Origin: Syntrophaceae bacterium UBA2188
GTDB lineage: Bacteria > Desulfobacterota > BSN033 > UBA1163
Direction: 5' to 3'
Assembly: GCA_002327985.1 (NCBI GenBank)
Contig: DCVM01000169.1
Coordinates: 1-8,335, forward strand
DNA: 8,335 nucleotides
The position numbers and the translations under genes are program-made. The notes below the pieces were generated by a model that saw only the letters and a program-made list of their open reading frames with translations, ran no database searches and was not told the DNA's origin. Of the stretch, positions 1 through 5,166 are shown in pieces (the first letter of the stretch is position 1; every line of letters begins with the position of its first letter).

Positions 1-268
1 CTTTTTGCTCATAAATCCTCCGCTCTTTTGGAGTTGCCTTCCGGGCGGAAATTAACCTGATTTCCTCTTCACCTGAATAGGCGTAAACAACAACCAAAAT
101 CCTACCTATAATATCTGCTCCAAGGGTTACAAAACGCTGTTCACCGTGCCGGGTATCTTCAATCGTTACGGCCATCGGGTCATCAAGCACCGTCGCAGCA
201 TGGGAGAACTCGATGCCGTGATTCCGAATGTTTGCCGCGGCCTTTTTAACGTCCCAAACGACTCTCAT
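1..268 (-). CDS. brnT: BrnT family toxin (RNase toxin of a BrnT/BrnA type II toxin-antitoxin pair), 3' end cut by window edge
   Basis: Translating the minus strand from the ATG at 268 gives 89 residues with no stop before the window edge. The protein begins MRVVWDVKKAAANIRNHGI, continues through a DDP motif (residues 29-31), GEQRFVTLG (42-50) and a hydrophobic strand (GRILVVVYAY), and reaches RLISARKATPKERRIYE near its end. This W-D-xxKAxxN-xxHGI, DDP, RF-x-x-G, R-x-ISAR-x-AT-xxERR-x-YE layout is that of the BrnT family, small RelE-like ribonucleases that inhibit growth. The family is usually about 90-100 residues, so only a few C-terminal residues should be missing. BrnT is normally co-transcribed with the DNA-binding antitoxin BrnA, whose gene would lie just beyond position 1. 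No clear Shine-Dalgarno precedes the ATG. The assignment is from recalled family pattern and is strong; toxin activity is inferred. Confidence 0.87.
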   Translation of the reverse strand, partial: MRVVWDVKKAAANIRNHGIEFSHAATVLDDPMAVTIEDTRHGEQRFVTLGADIIGRILVVVYAYSGEEEIRLISARKATPKERRIYEQK

Positions 269-300
269 TCTATTATATGCATATTATATGTATTTATCAA
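266..300 (-). promoter_or_regulatory. Candidate sigma-70 promoter and palindromic operator of brnT
   Basis: On the minus strand TTGATA (300-295) is followed after exactly 17 bases by TATAAT (277-272), a near-consensus -35/-10 pair. A second TATAAT lies at 288-283. A self-complementary ATATGCATAT (275-284) touches the downstream -10 and is a plausible operator, since BrnA antitoxins are known to repress their own promoter. The usual start point, about 7 bases past the -10, falls at roughly 265. That is on or just inside the ATG at 268-266, so this promoter would give a leaderless message or the true start point is shifted. The sequence match is seen directly; use as a promoter is inferred. Confidence 0.45.
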
Positions 301-320
301 TTTAAATCGTCTTGCCCTTT

Positions 321-347
321 AAGGTCACAAATTGTTACTTCAAGATG
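321..347. repeat. Degenerate copy of the TCACAAATTGTGA palindrome, downstream of the ORF6N gene
   Basis: AAGGTCACAA, a central A and then TTGTTACTT form a decayed inverted repeat. The left arm matches the perfect palindrome at 696-718, and the right arm has lost bases. It continues into CAAGATG, the same heptamer that follows the palindrome at 738-762. Bases 324-346 therefore match 744-766 at 20 of 23 positions, so the short ORF6N gene lies between two direct repeats. Confidence 0.6.
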
Positions 348-361
348 GTTTCTGCTAGGTC

Positions 362-667
362 TTAAGACTGCTTGGCCGCCATAATTGCTCCATGTTCAGT
401 AAATGCATTGGGCAAGGCCTTAGCATATTTGAGGTTTTTAAGGTGATCACAAATTGTGATCACCTCCTTCTTCTCAGGTTGGGTAAGTTTAAACATAAAG
501 TCTTTCGGGAAACGCTTTAGATTCCGTCTCACCGCTTGGTTAAGGACACGGGTTGGCACGCCATATAGCATTGCAAGGTCAGCGTCCAACATGACTCTCT
601 GCCCACGGATCAAGAGGATCCGCTGTTCAATCTGACCAATTGGAATGGTGGCTTTCTGGCCTGTCAC
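362..667 (-). CDS. ORF6N domain-containing protein, C-terminally truncated
   Basis: The 101-residue product carries a nearly complete ORF6N domain. IEQRILLIRGQRVMLDADLA (residues 13-32) is followed by MLYGVPTRVLNQAVRRNLKR and FPKDFMFKLT (53-62), and the conserved ending AFTEHGAIMAA comes near the C-terminus. The domain occurs in phage and bacterial proteins and is thought to bind DNA, often next to KilA-N or antirepressor domains. Here the frame stops at residue 101 (AAKQS), where homologues as I recall them continue for 50 to 200 residues. No matching continuation is visible downstream in any frame, so the C-terminal part seems lost and the gene may be a decaying remnant. The start is GTG at 667, with GAGG eight bases upstream. 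Codons 68-76 contain a perfect palindrome that matches sites outside the gene. It lies between BrnT and a catabolic operon, with no phage structural genes nearby. Confidence 0.75.
   Translation of the reverse strand: MTGQKATIPIGQIEQRILLIRGQRVMLDADLAMLYGVPTRVLNQAVRRNLKRFPKDFMFKLTQPEKKEVITICDHLKNLKYAKALPNAFTEHGAIMAAKQS
441..465. repeat. Perfect 25-base palindrome inside the ORF6N coding sequence
   Basis: Arms AGGTGATCACAA and TTGTGATCACCT (12 bases each) flank one central A with no mismatch. The site covers codons 68-76 (EVITICDHL). Its core, TCACAAATTGTGA, is identical to the core of the palindrome at 696-718 upstream of the gene. It may be a binding site, an mRNA hairpin, or both. Confidence 0.85.
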
Positions 668-695
668 CCTTTTAACCTCATTTCTGCTTACGCGA

Positions 696-718
696 TAAGG
701 TCACAAATTGTGACCTTA
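696..718. promoter_or_regulatory. Perfect 23-base palindrome upstream of the ORF6N gene, candidate operator
   Basis: Arms TAAGGTCACAA and TTGTGACCTTA (11 bases each) surround a central A at 707 with no mismatch. The site lies 29 bases upstream of the GTG start at 667, a normal place for an operator. The core TCACAAATTGTGA is shared with the site inside the gene. The half-site order (TCACA before TGTGA) is the reverse of a CRP site, so CRP is unlikely. Confidence 0.65.
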
Positions 719-737
719 AACAAGAAAACAAGTTGTT

Positions 738-762
738 TTGAAATCACGAATTGTGATTTCAA
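738..762. promoter_or_regulatory. Second upstream palindrome, one mismatch pair
   Basis: Arms TTGAAATCACGA and TTGTGATTTCAA flank a central A at 750, with a single non-pairing position (748 against 752). The centre is 43 bases from that of the 696-718 site, close to four helical turns, so two bound dimers could lie on the same DNA face. The core TCACGAATTGTGA differs at one base from the other sites. Confidence 0.6.
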
Positions 763-965
763 GATGAAGAGATTCCCCTGAAGCATTTTATTACCTTAAC
801 AACCCAAAGCCCATTCGTTTTTAGAATAGGCTTAAGTTCAATCCCAAAATTTTTAATAATTGATCTCCCCTCCAGATTTGCCCCACTATATCAAAAAAAC
901 AACGTTATGACAATGCCCATGGAATTGGAGAGGAACAGGTTGGAATTTCAAATCAATTGGGAGGC

Positions 966-1000
966 AAAAAGATAGGATGGGGAGGCCAAGGAGGCCTCCC
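966..1000 (-). terminator. Likely rho-independent terminator after dch
   Basis: On the minus strand, eight bases after the dch stop, GGGAGGCC (1000-993) pairs perfectly with GGCCTCCC (987-980) around the loop TCCTT. A run of five T follows at 970-966, nine bases beyond the stem. The stem is strong but the T-run is late, so termination may be partial. It is the natural end of the SDR-had-oah-dch transcript. Confidence 0.6.
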
Positions 1001-1007
1001 TTATAGA

Positions 1008-1775
1008 TCAGTTATCTTTCCAGGTGGGTTTGCGCTTATCTAAGAAGGCCTTGAGTCCTTCAATGGCATCGTTGGTCTTCATCAACCGGTCCAAATAGAT
1101 TTTTTCAATGGCTTTGAGTCCCTGATCCATATCGTCATTCAGACCTGCAAGGGTTGCCTCTTTGGTCAACTTTAAAACAATCCCGCTCAATTTTTTAAAC
1201 TTCTCTATAAATCCATTCACCTCTTCAACGAGGGAAGCCTCAGGGACTATCTTATTGACCAATCCCAAGTTTAATGCTTCTTGAGCGCTGATGATATCTC
1301 CAGAGAGTATCAATTCCAGGGCTTTCTTTCTCCCGATCATCCTCGGAAAAACAAGGGCTGCAATGGGTGGAAAAACGCCAACCTGGATCTCAGGTTGTCC
1401 GAACTTTGCTTTTTCTGTAGCAATGACCATATCGCAATAGAGAGCCAGTTCGCATCCTCCCCCAAGGGCTGAACCATTCACCACAGCAATGGAAGGCACT
1501 TTTAGGGCATCCATCAACCGGAATATTTTATGAAAGACTTCGATCATCTTATAAACCAAATCACCAAGATGCTCTCCAACATCCACCCCTGCGGAAAAAG
1601 CCTTTCCCGCTGCCTGGAAAACAATAAGTTTCAACGATGTTTCTTTTTTCAATCCTTCCAGATAAGTATTGATCTCCTCCATCATCTCAATATTAAGGAC
1701 GTTAAGGGGAGCCCGATTTAATGTAAGGGTTGCTACTCCATCTTTAAACTCAGTTTGAATATGTTTTAAAGCCAT
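1008..1775 (-). CDS. bamR: Cyclohexa-1,5-diene-1-carbonyl-CoA hydratase (dienoyl-CoA hydratase, Dch/BamR)
   Basis: This is a 255-residue crotonase-fold enzyme. The family member predicted here adds water to cyclohexa-1,5-diene-1-carbonyl-CoA, the benzoyl-CoA reductase product, giving 6-hydroxycyclohex-1-ene-1-carbonyl-CoA in the cytoplasm. The oxyanion-hole segments AFSAGVDVGEH (59-69) and GSALGGGCELAL (101-112) are present. Both glutamates of the hydratase mechanism are kept, E109 in GGGCELA and E129 in FGQPEI. The following GVFPPIAA is, as I recall, typical of the dienoyl-CoA hydratase branch and not of ordinary enoyl-CoA hydratases. I place the start at the ATG at 1775 (MALKHIQ), with AAGGGGGG five bases upstream. 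A longer frame from a TTG at 1805 would run through a hairpin and is unlikely. The adjacent oah and had genes support this specific reaction. A general enoyl-CoA hydratase is the main alternative. Confidence 0.88.
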   Translation of the reverse strand: MALKHIQTEFKDGVATLTLNRAPLNVLNIEMMEEINTYLEGLKKETSLKLIVFQAAGKAFSAGVDVGEHLGDLVYKMIEVFHKIFRLMDALKVPSIAVVNGSALGGGCELALYCDMVIATEKAKFGQPEIQVGVFPPIAALVFPRMIGRKKALELILSGDIISAQEALNLGLVNKIVPEASLVEEVNGFIEKFKKLSGIVLKLTKEATLAGLNDDMDQGLKAIEKIYLDRLMKTNDAIEGLKAFLDKRKPTWKDN

Positions 1776-1790
1776 CTGTTCCCCCCTTCT

Positions 1791-1833
1791 AAAAATCCCC
1801 CCCAACCCCCCTTTAGTAAAGGGGGGTTGGGGG
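1791..1833 (-). terminator. Strong C/G-rich hairpin with T-run between oah and dch (possible attenuator)
   Basis: On the minus strand the left arm is CCCCC-AA-CCCCCC-TTT (1833-1818), the loop is ACT, and the right arm is AAA-GGGGGG-TT-GGGGG (1814-1799). This is a perfect 16-bp stem. GGA and five T follow at 1798-1791, so it looks like an intrinsic terminator starting about ten bases after the oah stop. Because dch follows with no other visible promoter, partial read-through (attenuation) is more likely than full termination. From memory, this C/G palindrome resembles short repeats that recur in many environmental bacterial genomes. Confidence 0.6.
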
Positions 1834-1843
1834 AATTAAAGTT

Positions 1844-2977
1844 TTACTTCTTCGGCTTCTGGAGCACCATTTCGGCCAGTTCTTCGTCGTAGAGATGACC
1901 TTTTGCGACTTGCCGCCGGAACTCAATGAAGTTGATTACGCTCGAGCCTGTTTCTTTTTGTGTGTTGAAGGCATTGAATCCAAGCCAAGCATCCATGTTC
2001 ATGTTAGCAGCCAGCCAGTAGATGGCATGGGCCTTGGTATTATCCCACCAAAACTTCTTTTTAATCCGGATCGTTTCAACCGATTTCATTAAGCAGAGTG
2101 GGAAAAGATTGGCTAAGGTCCAAACCATACCGTTGATATAATTATCCAGTTGTGTCCAATCGGTCTTCAAGGTCTTAAGATAATCCATGGCCTTTTTGGC
2201 TTCCTCTCCTGCCTTCATCTCACCATAGACAATCTCACCATTGTCCACATACTTATCGGTGATCACACGAGGATCTCTTACCCAGTTTCCATCCTTATCC
2301 TTTTTAATCGGAATGGCCTTTGTAATTAACCCCAGCCTTTCCATCTTATAGGCGCTCCAAGGAATATTGGAGATGCAGTTCCACATCGCTTGTTCCATGC
2401 TCAGGTTCCATGGTAAAAAGTCTGTGGAACCACCATCCGGTGTAGAACCGGCCCTTGTCCCAGCCTGGCCGAAGGAGGCTGTATCCGCAGCCACAGTGAG
2501 GTCGCAAGCCTGCCCAATTTCCTGACCGCCAGCGATCCTCATCCCATTAGAGCGGCAGATGACCGGAACCCTGCACTTCAGAATTCCATCGACCATGCCT
2601 GAAAAGAGATCCATGTAATCCGCATATTCCTTAGGTCTTCGGGTATAAAACTCTGAATACTCTTTCGTATTTCCACCGGTGCAGAAGGCTCGGTCACCAG
2701 CACCAGTGAAGACAACGGCTACAACGCTCTTATCCATAGAGGCCCTGTGCATTCCTGCGATGACCCCCTTTACCATCTGCGTTGTGTAAGAGTTGAACTG
2801 ATCAGGGTTATTGAGTGTGATCCAGACTGAATATAACCCTTCCACCACATTCCCCTTCGGATCGAGTAAAGGCTTTTTCTCATACATGGTACAAGGGGGT
2901 GTGGTTCCAAAAAATTGATCTCCAAAAAGGTTATGATCTTTCGGTGTATTATCTCTTACTAACCAATCTAATGCCAT
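1844..2977 (-). CDS. bamA: 6-oxocyclohex-1-ene-1-carbonyl-CoA hydrolase (ring-opening hydrolase, Oah/BamA)
   Basis: The 377-residue product is a crotonase-family enzyme with the length and extended N-terminus (LVRDNTPKDHNLFGDQFFGT) typical of BamA, much longer than ordinary hydratases. The enzyme hydrolyses the alicyclic ring of 6-oxocyclohex-1-ene-1-carbonyl-CoA to 3-hydroxypimeloyl-CoA, and its gene is a widely used marker of anaerobic aromatic degradation. Visible hallmarks are QFNSYTTQMVKG (60-71), FCTGGNTKEY (98-107), RIAGGQEIGQACD (147-159) and the FGQAG...PDGGSTDFLPW loop (168-189). The C-terminal half has the family segments RIKKKFWWD and YWLAANMN. Within the loop, T173 and A175 stand where I recall proline and histidine in characterised proteins. 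The ATG at 2977 has AAAGGAGG eight bases upstream. The gene lies between had and dch, the two preceding pathway steps. The identity is very secure. Confidence 0.95.
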   Translation of the reverse strand: MALDWLVRDNTPKDHNLFGDQFFGTTPPCTMYEKKPLLDPKGNVVEGLYSVWITLNNPDQFNSYTTQMVKGVIAGMHRASMDKSVVAVVFTGAGDRAFCTGGNTKEYSEFYTRRPKEYADYMDLFSGMVDGILKCRVPVICRSNGMRIAGGQEIGQACDLTVAADTASFGQAGTRAGSTPDGGSTDFLPWNLSMEQAMWNCISNIPWSAYKMERLGLITKAIPIKKDKDGNWVRDPRVITDKYVDNGEIVYGEMKAGEEAKKAMDYLKTLKTDWTQLDNYINGMVWTLANLFPLCLMKSVETIRIKKKFWWDNTKAHAIYWLAANMNMDAWLGFNAFNTQKETGSSVINFIEFRRQVAKGHLYDEELAEMVLQKPKK

Positions 2978-3052
2978 AAAAATTCCTCCTTTCTATTTTG
3001 TTAATGTGTTGTAGTCAACCACAATATCTCTATCATTGACAACAAAGAAGAT

Positions 3053-3138
3053 TGGAATGGTGGAATAATGGAATGATGGTTAAAGATATGGTTACAATTA
3101 AACCCAATTTTCCAATATTCCAGTATTCCATCGTTCCA
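3053..3138. repeat. Imperfect inverted repeat of TGGAATR units between had and oah
   Basis: The left arm (3053-3079) is built of TGGAATGG, TGGAATAA and TGGAATGATGG. The right arm (3112-3138) is its reverse complement at 22 of 27 positions, with 32 bases between. Each arm is itself a run of near-7-8-base units. It ends three bases from the had stop codon and could fold in the message as a long hairpin. It has no T-run, so it is not a typical terminator. It resembles dispersed intergenic repeats of environmental genomes, from memory only. Confidence 0.6.
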
Positions 3139-3141
3139 GCT

Positions 3142-4254
3142 TTAAAAATCCGGTGTCAGTACAATTCTCTTTGCTGGAGATCCAGCTTTATGAACTTCAT
3201 CATAGACCGATGCAATTTGACTCATGAGTCTTGCCTCAACAAAGGGTGCAATGTCGATCTTCTTAGAAAGGACCATATCGAGCACTATGGGATAATATTC
3301 GGGGAGGCAACCCCATGTCCCAATCATCTCCGCATCAAAAGCCATGAGTCTGGAGATGCTATATTCGTTCTTCGCCATCCCAAACCCAATGAGAATCAAC
3401 TTGCCAGTAAAAGAGAGGAGTTCCAGGGCGAGATCCTGACCCGCCTTGGTTCCGCTCACCTCAAAAATCTTCCAGCCAAAACCAGCTTCCAACCCGTTCT
3501 TTTTGCAGATCTCTCGAAATTCATTTCGGATATCCTTGACCTGCTTATCCTGTGTGCTGATCACAAAATCAGCGCCGTATTTTAATGCTCTTTGTAATTT
3601 CTCGGGATTTCTTGCAATGCCAATCACTACCTTCGCACCCAGAGCCTTGGCTGTCTGTGCCATGTAGACACCGACTCCCCCAGTCACCCCTACGATGATG
3701 ACTCTATCCCCTGGTTGGAGGTCCGCTCTTTTGGCAGCCTGGTAAGGAGTCGTCACCGCATCAGCCACCACGGCAAGGTGTTCCAAAGGAATGCTTCCAC
3801 GATTCCTCACTTCACAGAGATCAATCGAAGGAACTGGAATATGGCTTGAATTTCCTCCGTAAATCCCGATGCTGTTTCCAGGCATCTTCTGAGCTAAGCA
3901 ACGATTTCCACGACCTGTTTTGCAAAGCAGACACTGGCGGCAGGGCATCACTGAAGGAATAATGACTTCCTTCCCCATCCACTTTTCATCTCCCGCAACG
4001 ACTGTTCCGCTAATTTCATGGCCGAGGGTTAAAGGCGGTTTGGATACAGTAGGCACACCATCGTAAAAGTATCCTAAATCAGTATGACACACACCACATC
4101 CAGCCACTTTGACCAATACCTCTCCAGGCCCTAACGTTGGGACTGGAATGGAAGCCTTGGCTAACTTGCCTGGGATCACCTCCCCTGTTTCTTTATTTTT
4201 GGCTGTAGGCTGAACCATTTGCCAAGTTTCAATCTTATCAGGTATTGTTGCCAT
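3142..4254 (-). CDS. bamQ: 6-hydroxycyclohex-1-ene-1-carbonyl-CoA dehydrogenase (Had/BamQ)
   Basis: The 370-residue product is a zinc-containing medium-chain alcohol dehydrogenase. In the benzoyl-CoA pathway this enzyme oxidises 6-hydroxycyclohex-1-ene-1-carbonyl-CoA to the 6-oxo compound with NAD+, between the Dch and Oah steps. Catalytic zinc ligands are visible at C56 (GCGVCHTD) and H79-E80 (GHE). The four structural-zinc cysteines are C105, C108, C111 and C119. The Rossmann nucleotide-binding motif is VGVTGGVG (188-195). The N-terminal IETWQMVQPTAKNKETGEVIPGKL insertion before the GroES-like domain fits Had proteins as I recall them, and the length matches the family (about 368). The ATG at 4254 has AGAAAGGGGTG just upstream. 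Placement directly before oah and dch makes the assignment strong; a generic alcohol dehydrogenase would be the fallback. Confidence 0.92.
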   Translation of the reverse strand: MATIPDKIETWQMVQPTAKNKETGEVIPGKLAKASIPVPTLGPGEVLVKVAGCGVCHTDLGYFYDGVPTVSKPPLTLGHEISGTVVAGDEKWMGKEVIIPSVMPCRQCLLCKTGRGNRCLAQKMPGNSIGIYGGNSSHIPVPSIDLCEVRNRGSIPLEHLAVVADAVTTPYQAAKRADLQPGDRVIIVGVTGGVGVYMAQTAKALGAKVVIGIARNPEKLQRALKYGADFVISTQDKQVKDIRNEFREICKKNGLEAGFGWKIFEVSGTKAGQDLALELLSFTGKLILIGFGMAKNEYSISRLMAFDAEMIGTWGCLPEYYPIVLDMVLSKKIDIAPFVEARLMSQIASVYDEVHKAGSPAKRIVLTPDF

Positions 4255-4281
4255 TTAATTCACCCCTTTCTGTTTTAAAAT

Positions 4282-4334
4282 ACGAATTTCGAATTTCGCC
4301 TGCCTATGCCGAAACGGCTTCGCGCAGGCAGGTG
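4282..4334. repeat. ACGAATTTCGAATTTCG tandem plus GC-rich hairpin upstream of had
   Basis: The tandem CGAATTT units at 4283-4298 adjoin a hairpin in which CCTGCCT (4299-4305) pairs with AGGCAGG (4326-4332). An inner stem is GCCG (4308-4311) with CGGC (4315-4318), leaving TTCGCGC as a side bulge. It is much richer in GC than its surroundings. From memory, this combination recurs as a dispersed repeat in metagenome-derived genomes, so it is probably an inserted repeat. It lies in the mRNA leader of had, about 30 bases before the ATG. Confidence 0.6.
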
Positions 4335-4382
4335 CTTCGGATTTTTCTTCATCCCCCCTTTCCCATTCTATCTCAGATTGTA

Positions 4383-4406
4383 GATTTCAAATTAAAATTT
4401 GAAATC
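4383..4406. repeat. 11-bp AT-rich inverted repeat after the SDR gene
   Basis: GATTTCAAATT (4383-4393) and AATTTGAAATC (4396-4406) are exact reverse complements separated by AA. It starts five bases beyond the SDR stop codon. The stem is weak and no T-run follows, so termination is doubtful. It may stabilise the message end or mark a processing site. Confidence 0.6.
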
Positions 4407-4410
4407 ACGT

Positions 4411-5166
4411 TTAGGTCATTCCGAGTCCACCATCCACACAGATCAGTTGGCCGGTGATATAGTTCGCCTCGTCCGATGCCAAGAAGACGAAGGTTGGAGC
4501 TACCTCTTCTGGTTCCGCAAACCGGCCCAGCAAAATCCTACCCGTATAAATCTCCATCAGCTTAGGGTCTGCTTTAACCCTGTCGAACATCTCCGTACCC
4601 ACATATCCCGGCTGGACGACATTCACGGTAATCCCGTGTCCTGCCAATTCCCGTGCGGCCGACTTGGTCAGAGCAACGATCCCTCCTTTTGCTGAACTGT
4701 AGTTGATCTGTCCTTTTGTCCCCCACAGTCCTGCGGAAGAAGTTACATTGATGATCCTCCCGTATTTTTTCTCCATCATATGCTTAGAAGCAGCCTGGAT
4801 GCACAGGAAGGGACCTTTGAGTTGGATATCAATCACCTCGTTCCATTGTTCCTCTGTCATTTTATAGAGCATATTTGGTTTCGATACCCCTGCATTGTTA
4901 ACCAGAATATCAATCTTTCCGAAGTGGTCAATAGCAGTCTGGATGATCTTATCTACATCCGCTTTCTGTGCAACATTTCCTTTGACCGCTACTGCTTTTC
5001 TACCCATTTGTTTGACCATTTCAACAACTTCTTGTGCTGGTTGGTCTTTGCTCGCATAATTAACGATGACATCAGCACCTTCCTTTGCGTAGGCAAGACA
5101 GATTGCTCTGCCAATTCCTCTTCCACCGCCTGTTACGATTGCAGCTTTGCCCTCCAACCTACCCAT
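4411..5166 (-). CDS. SDR family oxidoreductase, FabG-like (3-oxoacyl reductase / 3-hydroxyacyl dehydrogenase type)
   Basis: The 251-residue product is a classical short-chain dehydrogenase/reductase. The cofactor motif TGGGRGIG is at residues 12-19, NNAG at 90-93, the catalytic serine is S143 in NVTSSAG, and Y156-SSA-K160 completes the active site. The C-terminal end PGYVGTEM...ITGQLICVDGG is typical of FabG-like enzymes. The asparagine of the usual N-S-Y-K tetrad is replaced by glutamine (Q115 in IQLKG). The ATG at 5166 has AAGGAGGG close upstream, a strong ribosome-binding site, and the gene probably heads the transcript to had, oah and dch. Its substrate cannot be read from the sequence. 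A role in oxidising 3-hydroxyacyl-CoA from the ring-cleavage product, or another alicyclic alcohol, would fit the context. Fatty-acid synthesis is also possible. Confidence 0.85.
   Translation of the reverse strand: MGRLEGKAAIVTGGGRGIGRAICLAYAKEGADVIVNYASKDQPAQEVVEMVKQMGRKAVAVKGNVAQKADVDKIIQTAIDHFGKIDILVNNAGVSKPNMLYKMTEEQWNEVIDIQLKGPFLCIQAASKHMMEKKYGRIINVTSSAGLWGTKGQINYSSAKGGIVALTKSAARELAGHGITVNVVQPGYVGTEMFDRVKADPKLMEIYTGRILLGRFAEPEEVAPTFVFLASDEANYITGQLICVDGGLGMT

Larger units (their letters stand above)
668..1007. other. 340-base gap without a convincing gene
   Basis: From left to right the gap holds the ORF6N ribosome-binding region, two palindromes (696-718 and 738-762), an AT-rich stretch around 771-900, and the terminator-like hairpin at 966-1000. 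On the minus strand 759-890 stays open for about 43 codons and ends in LKTNGLWVVKVIKCFRGISS. It has no ATG or strong start, and its stop overlaps the second palindrome. It could be a remnant of a lost gene, but I do not recognise it. Nothing else stands out. Confidence 0.5.

Noticed and set aside
696..718. CRP/FNR binding site
   Set aside because: The half-sites are in the order TCACA then TGTGA with three bases between, the reverse of the CRP arrangement, and no TTGAT-N4-ATCAA for FNR is present.
907..975. Small plus-strand frame beginning MTMPMELERNRLEF
   Set aside because: 22 codons, no ribosome-binding site, and it ends in the dch terminator region.
1776..1805. N-terminal extension of dch from a TTG at 1805
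   Set aside because: It would run through the C/G hairpin and the ribosome-binding site; the ATG at 1775 matches the family start and has a Shine-Dalgarno.
3052..3585. Plus-strand open frame of 177 codons
   Set aside because: It starts in the TGGAATR repeat and then lies antisense over had; it has no family resemblance and is a shadow.
4275..4352. 25-codon minus-strand frame beginning MKKNPKHLPARS
   Set aside because: It is the translated GC-rich repeat; the G-run touches the ATG with no spacing, so translation is unlikely.
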